Source: Anisus vortex (taxonomy: Eukaryota; Mollusca; Gastropoda; Planorbidae). From it: a stretch of 64,000 nt of DNA. Shown in pieces: positions 1-12,700 of this stretch. Positions within the stretch are counted from its first letter, which is position 1. Every line of letters starts with the position of its first letter. The notes below the pieces were generated by a model. The model did no database searches, was not told where the DNA came from, and worked only from the letters and a program-made list of their open reading frames with translations. The DNA lies in the NCBI GenBank assembly GCA_949126835.1, contig OX421502.1, positions 32,531,227-32,595,226 on the forward strand, read 5' to 3'. Position numbers and translations under genes: made by a program.

Positions 1-112
1 GGGAAGTCGGGGTGCGACTTATGCGCGGGTCACTGACAACATATAAGAAAAACAATCTTAAACTAGGGGTGCGACTTATACACAGGTGCGACTTATACGC
101 GAGTATATACGG
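1..112. mobile_element. End of a mariner/pogo-like non-autonomous DNA element (cut by window edge)
   Basis: Positions 1-112 repeat the phrase GTGCGACTTATACNCG three times and end in GCGAGTATATACGGTA. This resembles the terminal region of the 42333-43082 element, which also has 'cgtgtgtataagccgc' and 'cacgtgtataagttgcac' phrases. The family call rests on terminal character only; the other end is outside the window. Confidence 0.4.
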
Positions 113-427
113 TAAATCGTTACCATTTTCGCCGCGCAATTAAAAAATTCAATAAGAAATTGTGTCATCAATTTAAAAAAAGGAAAGATATAGTTTTATA
201 GTTTATTTGAAAGAGTCCAAGTTAATTTAGCTCTTACCAATACATTAAACAATTAGGGTACTATTAAATTTGTGGAATAGCCTAGATTAAAATATTATAT
301 ATCGTTAATTGCATAGTTTTGATGGTAATTAGGCCTAGTTTATACAGTCTTTAAAGTTATAACATTTAAAACTTCAGAAAAATGCATGGCAGACAAAAAA
401 ATAATTATCCTATTTTAAACTTGAATA

Positions 428-603
428 AACAAGAAAACCATAAAAACGAAGTTTTTATTATAGCCTACTCCCTTTATTTGCAAACTAAGTCTACCATCAT
501 CTAATTAAATAATTGATTGACTACTGCAAATGAAACGTACAGAAAAATATCTGTGTCGCAAATCTAAAAAATATCTCCTTACTCCGTATGAATTGTTCTA
601 AAA
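428..603. repeat. Interspersed repeat, copy 1 of a pair (other copy 21548-21729)
   Basis: About 175 bp beginning AGAAAACCATAAAAACGAAG and ending CTCCGTATGAATTGTTCTAA recurs almost unchanged at 21548-21729. The differences are small indels and a few substitutions. The following stretch (600-690, with CTAGCTTTGCGCCGAAAAAG) is related to 11450-11540. No coding potential is seen. Confidence 0.7.
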
Positions 604-1940
604 ATAATCTTAGCGCATACTTTTTTTTTCTAGCTTTGCGCCGAAAAAGTATAAAAAGTTGCACAGGCATTTTTAACGCGAAATCAAAATTTTTCTTATA
701 CTTTCCTTTTAAGAAATGAATATTGTCATAAGTGTAGTATTATTAAGTTGTTTTAACTGAAAATTTGATAGGATGTATTGTTTGTCGGGGCAAGTCTGCT
801 GTCCAAATTTCAGCTCCATCGGATCTCGGGTGGTGGTCGAAAAATCGAAGCCAATTTTTGCACCATTGCAGACAGACAGACAGACAGAAAATGCAACTTA
901 AAATAAATGGAGTAAAAAGAAAAAGGCACGGACTTATGATAGTGCAGAAGCAGACACTATTTTAAAAAATTATTTCTTGCATGACTTTGGATATAAATGA
1001 TGCAGTGGATACAATTATATATTTTGATAACACACGTGGAACTAATGTGGACCATGACTTGACCCCAAGTTCTAGCCATTGTTTAACACCGGCTCCATTG
1101 TAGTCCTTTATCAGATACTATCAGGACAAGCTAACTTGTTTGGAGACCCATAACGTGTCCGCTTTTTGAAACCTTAGTTTTATATCTCTCTGGCTCCGTT
1201 GTATCTTGTCGTGTACAAGTATCGAATGTGGACGAATCCCCTTTTGTTTCATGACTTCGTTGTGTCTTATAAACCACAAGGATTTATTTCTTCAGAGACA
1301 ATTTTTACTTCTGGATTTCGTTGTTTGTTTGTTTTTTTCTTTTCTAATTCGGAATAATTAGAATTGTGTGCAATAGTACCAAGACGTACGCGTGTGACTA
1401 TCTTTTGATTATTTATTAGTTAACAAATTATGTGTTCATAATAGTGTCACAAAGTTGACCTTTGACATCAAAGAATTTCATCTGTCAGTGGAACACAATT
1501 TTTAAAGGCGAGGAAAGGGGGAGGGGGAAGGCGGTGTGGAAGAGAAGTATATATAACCTGTATATAATATAAATTCCTAAAATTCCAGACAGCAGATACC
1601 ATTGCCCCTGTATGTGTTATCTGTAACTGTTGCTGAATCGGTCCCACAATATAATATATTGACGCTACACAAAACACTTACCGGTGGCTGCAGATTGATT
1701 TTGATTATCATTATTGGTGTAGGCCTATGGAAAAAGTTTTAAGATTATTAATTATTTATATATTTTTTTTAGTTTGTTGCTCAATGTTAAATGCGCTCTG
1801 AACTTACATTATGTTTGTTGGCATAATACAAATATAATATTTATTAATATCATTATAACTATCGGTATTGTTGAACAGATTTTTCTTTTCTCAGTTCCAT
1901 GAACTAATTCTACATTTGGATCTTTCCCCAGCGTGTTATG
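604..1940. other. Non-coding stretch with repeat debris
   Basis: There is no credible exon here. It holds a short (CAGA)n tract at 869-889 of the type found at the edges of snail repeats, a G-rich run at 1511-1532 and otherwise AT-rich sequence. It lies upstream of the orphan signal-peptide exon at 1996-2192. Confidence 0.4.
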
Positions 1941-1995
1941 AAACAGTTTGAATAAAGACAAGAGAAAAGATTTTCATTCAAAAAAGAAAATAAAA

Positions 1996-2192
1996 ATGCT
2001 GGAAAGAAAATTATTAATGCCAACAGTTATGGTGACTCTATTGGTGATTATAATGAGTGTGTCTTCATCCTCGGTACAGTCTGCGTCACAACAGTATCAT
2101 CATAAGGTGACCATGAAATATTTTTCGCAGGTCAGTATGATCTGTGACCACCCTGACCTCAACATAACGACCTCGCGGGACGTGCGCTCCAT
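1996..2192 (+). CDS. Putative first exon of a secreted or membrane Ig-like protein (orphan exon)
   Basis: An ATG at 1996 opens 65 codons. A basic start (MLERK) leads into a hydrophobic run (VMVTLLVIIMSV) and a small-residue stretch (SSSSVQSA) that looks like a signal peptide and cleavage site. Then comes KYFSQVSMICDHPD, which fits the first strands and first cysteine of an Ig domain. The frame meets a consensus donor (AT|GTAAAT) at 2193, leaving phase 2. The design (signal peptide plus the first Ig cysteine, then an intron) parallels the minus-strand exon at 13396-13542, though the intron phase differs. No matching second exon was found on the plus strand, so this may be a gene with distant exons or a gene remnant. 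A longer upstream opening without ATG was not used. Confidence 0.5.
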
Positions 2193-2490
2193 GTAAATTA
2201 AGATTTGAATTTATGTGTAAATCTGTCATGTCATTTACAATGTTTGAATAGTGTAAATCAAGATTTGAATTTATGTGTTATTCTGTCATTTCATTTACAA
2301 TTGGAATACTTTTTAAAACATTTTTTTACATTGGTATTACATGAGTTCAGGTGTTGTTGTTTTTTTGTTACTGGCTAATGTGTTTATTTTTAATGTATTC
2401 ATTTATTTTCATGAAATAGTTTTTTTTTCTTTTCTACTCATTAAGACCACTGCCCTATATAAAATACTGGGTTTGATTTGGATATCACAC

Positions 2491-2505
2491 ACACACACAC
2501 ACACA
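2491..2505. repeat. (CA)n microsatellite
   Basis: A short dinucleotide run directly 5' of the SINE at 2517. Confidence 0.9.
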
Positions 2506-2516
2506 TGTTTGATGCA

Positions 2517-2740
2517 TGGTGGCCGAGCGGTAGCGAGGGTCCTGGGTTCGAATGCTGGAGAAGGCTAGGGTTTTTTCCATGGACTACCCAGCTCTGATGG
2601 GTACCTGAAATTATTTGGAGTAAATGCGGCTGGACATTATGCTGGCCAAACATCCCCTTGTATGCCCTGGCTACAGATACTGGTGAAAGCTGCTTCACCG
2701 GCCCTATGATCAATTTAGTCCGACTGGTACTTAATTTACT
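2517..2740 (+). mobile_element. tRNA-derived SINE, family A, plus orientation
   Basis: The head is a tRNA-like box B (GGTTCGAATGCTGG). The body is shared by all members here: 'ctctgatgggtacctg', 'agtaaatgcggctgg', 'gctgcttcaccggcccta' and the tail 'tccgactggtactta'. At least eleven other full or partial copies occur in this window. It is a retroposed relic, not a functional tRNA gene. Confidence 0.85.
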
Positions 2741-3071
2741 TTAACTATATGTATGCAAACAAATGTACACACACATATGTTTGAGTTTAAATGTAAATTA
2801 TGTTTATGTATTCAGAGAACTTATAAAAGTAAACAAATAAATGTTTGATAAGACCACATGAAAAGACAACAACAAATAAATAATAAATGTCTTATTTGAA
2901 AGAAAACTAGACTCTATTTCATTTTTTATTCAGTTTTGTGTATGTGAAACAAATGTACATTATAGGATAAATAGATCAAGAAATAACTCACCAGTACACA
3001 AAACGGATAGATCTAGATACAAAATGTGTAAATTTGATAAAATATTAAAATAAAACAAAATTGGCTGGTCA

Positions 3072-3735
3072 GTCAGAGATATAGCCAGGTATGCGAGGCA
3101 ACCACGAGGGGAGGGATGGGGGCCTTATAGTGCAATGTAAGGTGGGGTGGGGGCACATAATTCAAGTTGGACGGGGTGTGTATGTAATTTAAAGAAGGCT
3201 ATTTCTGAACACTTGCAAAATTTCAACATAAACATTAAAAAAGTAACAAACTAATATTTTTATCTAGCATGAATAATTAAAAATTTAATTATAAAACACA
3301 TACGTTGAAGTTAAGTATTTTTAAAGCTTTAAATTATATTGTTCTGAAATATTTCTTTTTCATCCATAATCCAGAAATATTTGGGATTTTCAGTAGACAT
3401 CTAGCATAGACAATAACGTAAAATCTTTAAAAAAACACTTTTCTGAGAAAAGCCAAAATTATTACAATTAAGAACAGCATTAAAATGGGCATAATTAATA
3501 TATATATATTGTATTATAAATAATTATACAATTTAATAGTTGAATAGTTTTAAAGGTGTAATAATGTTTATGCGAAGTTAATAATATATTTAGTTTACTC
3601 TATATAAGTGACTTCTACAAAATTGTCCACAGTTTTAAGACATAACTAGTGGATAAGATTGTGTTGTGTGTGTGTGTGGGGGGGGGGGAATTACGCCCCT
3701 TCCGTCTGCCTCCTTGCCCTGGCTACGCTATTGTG
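3072..3735. mobile_element. Possible MITE with G-rich/C-rich ends
   Basis: The left edge reads ATAGCCAGGTATGCGAGG. The right edge is C-rich and ends CCCTGGCTACGCTATTG, whose reverse complement is similar. The interior is AT-rich and non-coding. Related right edges ('ctggctacgcta') occur at 20255 and 28480. No target duplication was identified. Confidence 0.35.
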
Positions 3736-3788
3736 GTTATTTGATTGAAAAGCGTCAAAATAAAAAAAAATAAAAAAACACTCAATAA

Positions 3789-6700
3789 TTATAAATGCGT
3801 ATTTGCAAGGTCATGTCCATAAGGATGAAACCCGTTACTAGATTCTTTCCTTGTATCTGAGATGGTTGAAATATCGTCCATGGTCGTATGATCTGCCGCC
3901 ATGTTGTCAATGCCATCCACCTGATTTCTGATACGTTTGGCTCTCTCGGTTTTCCCACTCTTCCTGTCTCCGATCGTCTGTCTTTGATCCTCTGTTCGAT
4001 ACCGGAAGTTCTCCAACAGGCCAACCCCAATGATCGGGAACATGACGCATCCGGCTGCGACCTAGCCAACCACTATATTCCAACGATACTATACGCAGAA
4101 AATGTAAAAAAAAAAATTAAAAATATTCAATGTTAAAAAATTATTAAAATGTAAACTGAAAGCGTCGAAACATTATTGTAAATTGACTTATTGAGAAAAA
4201 AAACAACACTTTCCTTAGCCCTTATGCGAGAAAAAGTGCATATAAGTGGCATCTGAGCATGGAATGGGTTGATGGAACAAACCATAGTAACTTAACATCG
4301 TTTAAAACACTAATATAAATGAGAGACTAAACTCGGACTACGGATGAGCGTAGGACGCAATTATCTTCTTTATAGTAGGCGTGTCTGTAATGTATAGGAT
4401 AAGATTAATATAAGGCGTAATAAGTAAAGTACCCGTCTGACCAAATTGATCATAGGGTCTGTGAAGCAGAGTTCACCAGTTTCAGTGGCCACGACCTACT
4501 AGGGGATGCACAATGCCCAGCCTTTAGGATTCGAACCCAGAACCCTATGTAAGCCAGTCGAACGCGCTTCCACTCAGCCGCCGTGCCCCATATATGGCGC
4601 AGTAACTGCGCTAAAACTAAACATTACAGGGGCAATAACTTTGAGGAATTTCCAAAAAAATAATCTTCCCCTTTTTTATTTCAAGTAGTAAGATCAATGT
4701 GATCTCTATGGCGATTTAAGCACAGATTTTCCCAGAGCATGTTGAACTTTTTATGAGAACATAAAGAAACAAGTACCCTCCCCCTCCCCCCCCCCCCCCC
4801 CCCCCCCTCAGTATTTTGTAAGCTGTACAACTTTGGCGAGATGGACGAGGCGGCAAGGATTGGTCGGCGGCAGGGATTGGTCGGCTGAGGACTAGAACCC
4901 TGACTTTTTTTTTATGACAGTCCGGTGAACTAACCGCAGGACCAACCGCCCCCACGTAACGTTGGCTTGCTATTGCAATGGCCACATTATCCCACATCAA
5001 ATCCCTTAGCAGACCGGGACTAAATGTTGAGCTATGCCCTTAAAAAACTACAAAGTCTGTTCATGGGGGGGGGGGGAACATTACGTTTAACTCAAGGAAG
5101 AAGGCCCTGGGTTCGAATCCTGGTGCAGGCTAGGATTTGTTTCCGGGTATGACTTTAGTTGGGGTAAAGTAAAGGCGGCTTTGCATTGTGCTGGCCACAT
5201 AATCACCCAGTATGTCGTGGCCACAGAAACTAATGAATGCTGCTTCAGCGATCAATTTGGCCCGAAGGGATACTTTATTTTTACAAGGAAGAAACAAACG
5301 CCCATGTCAAGCGAAAACCTACCTCGTTAATGTAGTCATCGTACAAGGGACCGGCTAAATTGAGCCCTTTGACCACTCGGCCAACCAGCTCACCACTGCT
5401 GTTGAAGACGTTACAGAAGTAAACTCCTGCCTGGTTGCCGGTGACGTTCCTGACCACCAAGGACATGTTGATGATGCCGTTGAGAGGTCTCAACTCGTAG
5501 TGGTCATTGGTTTCCAGGTAGCCTGGATGGCTTTGTCTTGACCACTTCAGCTGAGCACCATCGTGAATCTAATAATAAAAAAAATAATCTGAAAACGTTC
5601 ATGAAAATCACTGATCTATACAAAGAAGCAATATTTTTGTTGTAGAAAGGAAATACTCTTTCACTTATCTATACAATTATATTTCCTAAACACTAACGTG
5701 TTTAGAACATTTTAAGAAACTTAGACTTTCTCTGTAAAAAGTAATGTACCCTTCGGACCAAATTGATCATAGGACCGGTGAAGCAGCGTTCACCAGTTTC
5801 TGTGGCCACGGCATGCTAGCTGATTCTGTGGCCAGCACAATTCACAGCGGCCATTACTTAACCCCAACCATTAGAGCTGGGTAGACTCAGGGACACCCTC
5901 CAGACCCTGGAAAAAAATCCCAGCCTTCACCAGGATTCGAACCCGGGACCTTCGGTACGGCAGTCGAACGCGCTACCTCTCGACCACCTTGTCCCACAGA
6001 CTTCCTCTGTAATCTATAGATTTGTTCTAATTATAGGCGCTTTATTTCTTTAATTCGCTTATCTCTGGCATCCTTCTGTGTAGAAGAAGTAATTGTAGCT
6101 TCCACTGGCCTCACTTTGCAAATACACATTGTTAGATTTTCAACCGTATAAAAAAACAACATTTTAAGTATAAGATATATATTTAAAAAAAAAAATACAA
6201 AGAATAGTAAAATCGGTCCGAAACTATTTATTTATTAATCACAGTTTTTTTCGCCAATAGCTCAATTATTATTACATCTTAAGTTCTTCTAATGAACAAT
6301 GTTAATGGTTATAGACTGCCTGATATAATTAAATAAAATTATAGGTGATCACCAGCGCTTGTACTTTTCTAAATAGCAGTCAGCTAGTGCTGCTGTTGGC
6401 ATTAACCGATTAAATATACTGCATTATAATTGGCATAGCTTTTTTTTTAGTTAGCTTAAGTTGTGTAGACCAGTGGTCGGCAACCTTTTATTAATAGTGT
6501 GCCAAACTAGGATTTCTAAATCATTCAGCGTGCCATCAGCCTAAACGTCAACCCGCTATTTTACTTTTTAAAAAATAATTATGGGAAGATTAATTTAACT
6601 TTAATAATGATGACATGTGTATAGCGCTACCAACAAACATACTGTAAGCTCAGAGCGCATTTAACATAACAATTAAAGAACACAGATACAATATATAGGC

Positions 6701-9700
6701 CAAGAGATACAAAAAACAAATCAAAAAACTAAAACAAAATAACCGACCTAACATATAAGTAAGACAGTAAGGCTCTAAAGCAGGCGTGTCAAACTCAAAA
6801 AGCACCATGGGCCGCATAAGATACTTTGAGTATACCGACGGGCCACACCAACAAATTTGAGAAACACTGTACTCTTACTGAATCATATTTATTTAATTTG
6901 CACGCCTACTACAACGGCTTTATTAAGCTAACGACAAATATAACAATTGTAATCCAACATTTATTTAAGAACATTCAATCATTTTTACACTTTAATCAGT
7001 GTTTTGTCCTGAGGTTTGATGCCTCCTTTTCATGACAATTTTTCGTATCTCTGGCTCAAATGTATTTGCAGTTCCGACCTTCATCAGGGACGACAAGTGT
7101 TCATCGGTCAGCCTTGTTCTCTGAGAAGTTTTTGTTAATTTCATGAAGGAAAATAACAGTACTGTTCACACACACAGATGAAACCGAACATTGCCAGATA
7201 ATCCAGTTGAAAACTTTCTGATGTTTGTAAACTTTTCAGGCAGGTATAAATAGTAGCCAGGTATCCCGACTTTTAGATACTTTGCTTTGAGTGTAGAATC
7301 AGACTGCAATAGCTCCATCACTGTCACAGGCCCTAATAAAAACTGCAAGCTGTGCTATTCCAATAATGTCAACGGTATCATCAATAGCAAAATGTTCAAA
7401 TTTGGATGATGCAGCCTTCAACTGTTGTTTCAAATCATCTGGCATTTCATCAATCCGTCCAGCAACAGTGTTCCTGGTTAACGAATAATCTTAAATAATT
7501 GTGCCTTATGTGAGCACACAATGTCAGCCGCTTTCACAAGGCAATGCTTTACGAAATCTCTTCACTTGTAATATTTCCCACTCATGGCGACCATTCGGCT
7601 TAGTTCATAGATTGCAGTACCAGAAGCGACATTGGCTTGATCTATTTTTGTAAAACATGTTTGTTGCTTTATCTAGTTAGCTTTGAATTCCTTGAGTCTT
7701 GAAACACACATTCTTTAAGCCCTCATATTTATCACAGTATCGATGGTTGGTTTATAATGTTCAGATTTCTATTGTATACACCCAGATAGAAAGTATTCAA
7801 ACTGAAATTTCGCCATTAAATGAGACAATTATAGTATCCGTTGTGCGGGCCGCACACATGCTTGCAAAGGGCCGCATGCAGCCCGCGGGCCGCACGTTTG
7901 ACATACCTGCTCTAAAGCATGTTAACTGAGATAAATATTGAAATAATGAGTTTTTAAGTTCTTCTTGAAGGAATCAATGGAGATTGTTTGCCTGAGTTGA
8001 ATGGGAAGAAGATTCCACACCTTCGGACCGGATACTGAGAAGGCTCTAAGGCCAACGGTCATCAGAGAGAAACGGGGCTCTTCCAGAAGCGATGAGTTGG
8101 CAGAACGAAGTGTTCTTTGAGGGTCATATGGTGTTATTAGTTCCTTGAGATAGGACGGAAACTCGTTATTAAAAATGCACTGATGGCAAAATAGCGCCAC
8201 TTTATACTCGATTCTGGCTTTCACGGGGAGCCAATGGAGCTGACGCAGGAGAACTGTCACAGAATCTCGCCTTGACTTACGCATGACTAGGCGAGCGGCA
8301 CTGTTTTGTATTCGCTGTAATTTGGAGATCTTATCTACAGGTAGCCCAATAAGCAGAGCATTGCAGTAGTCGAGGCGTGACAGTATAAAGGCAGCCGCAA
8401 GTTTCTTTGCTGACTCAAGTGACAAATAGGGCCGTATCTGACCAAGTCTACGGAGCTGTAAATAAAGGCCTCTGCATAGATTTCCAATGTGGGCATCGAA
8501 AGACAACTGTGAATCGAGGTTGACACCCATTTTTCTTACGTTGTCTGCAAAGGGGATATGGCAGTTTAAGACCACCAATGATTCCAAGCCCTCAACTTTG
8601 GCGATTTTATTCTGAGTTCCAATTAGAATTGCATCCGTCTTATCTTCGTTCATCTTAAGTCTGTTTTCCATCATCCAGGAGCAGACACTAGCAATAGCAA
8701 GACTGAGGTTGGTTGCTATACGGGAGACTTCAGCGGGAACAGCAGAATCATGCAACTGTGAATCATCAGCGTAGAAGTGGTATGAAATGTTAAAAGGCCT
8801 GATGACATCGCCAAGTGGATAAGTGTACAGTAAAAACACATCCCGAGCAACCAAAAGTAGTAGACAATCTATCAATAAGAATCTCATGGTCAAGCGTATC
8901 AAATGCAGCCGACAAATCGAGCATCGCTAAGATTGACACCTGATCGGAATCAGACGCGCAAATAAGGTCGTTAATTGTCATGACAAGTGCCGTCTCAGTG
9001 TTGTGACACTTCTTGTAAGCTGACTGGGACAGTTCCAAGAGGCCATGATGCCTTAAGTGAGTCATTAACTGTGCCAACACGATACGCTCCAGGACCTTTG
9101 ATAGGAATGGTAAGTTGGAAACTGGCCGGTAATTCTTTAGGCACTCGGCATCCAGATTGGACTTTTTTAAAGGGGCTTGACAAGCGCATGCTTGAAAGAC
9201 TGTGGTACTATGCCGGTAGTCAATGAGGTATTCATTATTTCTGTGATAACAGGAGCAAGTTCATCGAGGCAATCGATTAGTATTGAGCAGGGAATAGGAT
9301 CAAGATCACATGACGTTTTTGGCATCTTCATAATAAGGTTCTTAATATAAGCCTCAGACACGCAACTAAACTCACAAAAAGAGGAACCCTGAAAAATGTG
9401 ATCGTTGTATAGCTGTGAATTTTAATACGACATGTCGTGTCGAATCTTTTCTATCCTCTCAATAAAGAATTTATTGAAAGAGTCAGGGAGCTCAGCAGGA
9501 GAAATGGAAGATGGCAGTACTTGGTTGCCTGCACCACCCAGCATCTCAGCAGTTACTCTGAACAATTCCCTGGAAGAATCAGCTCCTTTGATTTTCACAC
9601 AAAGATAATGAGTCTTAGCATCTCTCATCTCTTAGCATCTGTAAGTCCAGTCTTTTTATACATTCTTTCCGCACGACGTCGTATACGTTTAGCAGCTTTG

Positions 9701-12700
9701 ATGTTATCTGACATCCACGGGGCAGATGGTCGATCTGAGACTGATCGAGTGATGGGAGGAGCATGGCTGTTTAGTACATTTCTAAGACTGGTGGTATAGT
9801 GTGTATACAAGTCTGTGGGGCTAGGCTGCAATAACAAGGCGACTGCATCTGATCTAACTATGTCCACATTAATGTCTCTTAATTTGCGGGATGTGACGGT
9901 CCTCTTTGGTTTTCTGGGTTTCAATAGTCTCAAATTGAGAGATACTAGAAAATGGTCCGACAGACCCCTATCCTCCACACTGAGATTAACTATTGGCTCA
10001 GGAGAGTTTGTGACGAGCGAGTCAATGGTATGACCCCTGACATGCGTTGGGACATTGACAAGTTGTACGAAGTTTCGATCTATAAGTGCCCTTTTCAATT
10101 TCTTAGCATATGTCTCATTTACACTGCTTCTTTGTAGCTTGACCAAGGCCAAAAACAAAGGAGATTATTTTTTTTAGAGAAAGTCGTTAATGCATTTTAT
10201 ATTTGATACAAAATTAACGTGTTTATGATTATCATCCTTTTTATTTGCATTTTTTATCTAATACAATATTTTTTTACTAAACTTTCACATGTGGTAATTA
10301 TTGTCTTAACATTATCACTTGTTAGTCAAGATGAGGATCTAACACCTGCTGATATTAATTAAAAAAATTATTCATCTCAGTTGAAACTGAGATATTTTTT
10401 AATGTGTTTTCTAAAAGATATGATTTATATAATACACTAGCCGGTATGTGCCCGGTCCTCCGAACCGGCTAAAAGTTATGTTTACATACACTCTAACTAC
10501 TCAAGCAGTTATAATGAGATTGCCCGCAAAAACTACACATTTTATATTTCGTATACGACACGAATTTAAACGTGATGGAATTTTTTATTTGCCCGCTACA
10601 ACATAAATTACCCATTAAAATCATTACCCAGAAACTTTGATCGGTAATATAAACATTGCCCGGTAATATAAACATTGTCCGGTAATATAATTATTGCCCG
10701 GTAATATAAACATTGCACGGTAATATAAACATTGCCCGGTAATATAAACATTGCCCGGTAATTTAAACATAGCCCGGCAATTTAAGCATTGCCCGGCAAT
10801 TTAAACATCGCCCGGTAATATAAACATTGCCCGGTAATATAAAAATTGCCCGGTAATATAAACATTGCCCGGTAATTTAAACATTGCCCGGTAATATAAA
10901 CATTGCCCGGTAATTTAATCAATGGCCGTTACCAAGGGTATAAGCCTAAAGGTGCCCAGTTCTCGGAACTGGATAAAGTAATTTTCAAATACACTGTAGC
11001 TACCCATGGAGTTATAAACAATAGTATTAAGCGGGGATAAAGTATTTTCCGGTAACTTAAGCCATTTAAATATTGTATTCTACAAATTACGACGCAAATT
11101 AAAACGAAATGTTGGTCCCTTCTTAAAGGCATAAATACGCAAGAGTGTAACCAGGACCACTGCGTTTAAATAAGCTTAGTAAAGCGTCGGTATTACTTCC
11201 CGAAACAGAAAAAAAAAGCTAAATCTATTTGCTTTGTCCTTTGTTAGTAAAGTTTTAAATTATTAATTAGCTTTAAGTCATGTATTCACAGTGTAAAGTA
11301 TTAAAGTAGTGATAGATTAAGAAAATCAACTACAGTATTGGTAGTGTAAAGAATTTATGTTGTTTACGGCACGTAGGCAATTTAAACATAAAGAAAATTT
11401 GTTCCCGTCATAGAGATAAAATCCATGCACATAGTTTGATGACGTCATCCTGAAAATAATCTCAGCGTATCCTTTTTTTTCTAATTTAGTGACGAAAAAC
11501 TATAAAAAGTTGTACTGGCAAAGTCAATGTGAATCAAAATATGTGTTTTATTCGCGTTTTTTTGAAAAAACTGACCACTGCGGTCATTTAAATTTTTTTT
11601 AAACCTTGACAGTGTTCATCGCCGTAACGCAAAGAATATTTGTAGCAAATTTCACGTTTTTATGTCCAATATTTAAAAAGATTATGCGGTATGTACATAC
11701 ATACATATCCACATACATACATATTCTTTTTGAGATATATATACATTAATGATTATCGTTAAGCGGAATAGATACGTAGTAATCATACAAACTGGGTGTT
11801 ATTTTTTTTAAACATACATATAAATTATTTAGCAAAATAATATGTATGTAATTTTCAAATACTTTTTACAGTTTGATCATTTCAAAGTTATATATTGTAA
11901 GCTATTTATTCTTTGTTTTTAAAGAAAAAAGGAGAAACTTATTAGAAATATGAGGGCAAACAGAAAAGGGTAAATTACCTCCCTTGAATTAAAAAAAAAA
12001 CACATTTGACTCAATAGTGATGCCAAAAGAGTTATGTTTTGTAATATAGTAAAATAACAAATATTAGTGACTATTTATTATTTCTTTTTATAAACTAAAA
12101 AATTATGGTATTTAATACAAGATTTTATTATTAGAGGATTTAAATAATTTACGTCTAACAGTTGTTTATAAACTTTTCCTGTATTAATTGTTTGTCCATT
12201 TAGGGAGTTTATATTTTAAACATTTATAATTAAAGATATTCCCTAATATAGTGCTATGAAATAAGTCTTTTATATTTATTAAATTAATAATACAAATAAA
12301 TTTGTTTTAGAATTACTTATATTTATGTTTAATTAAAGAAAATGAGCATAAAAAACTCTTTTAAAATGTAGTCTGTATTAAAAATTGCGTGTGGTCAAGT
12401 GTGTGACCTCTTTGTATGCTTAAAACAGCTTTCATGTACGATAAAATCTGATCGCACGTGTAAGTTGAACCAAAAGCTGAAAGTAAAAGAGTAAAAAAAA
12501 TAAGTAAAATGCCTAGCAGTTGAGAATAGCAGATGACTTTCCTAAGCAGCCCCTATCCAGATTTTTTCCGCAAATCGGCACATTTTTTATTATCATTTTT
12601 TAAATGTTTAAAATTCAACTTGCTGCCATTATACTACATCAACATCAAAGAATGTCGTAGTAATATCAAAGCAGTCAAGCTTGATGTGGTATGAAAAAAA

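Noticed and set aside
4716..5000. Glycine-rich minus-strand ORF
   Set aside because: The glycine run is the poly-C tract read on the other strand; the rest is a tRNA-like SINE.
9437..10033. Plus-strand open frames of 120 and 72 codons
   Set aside because: They are antisense shadows of the minus-strand LINE endonuclease/RT.
10638..10925. CRISPR-like array
   Set aside because: The 19-bp units are contiguous with no unique spacers, in a eukaryotic intron. It is a minisatellite. The same applies to 50824-51574.
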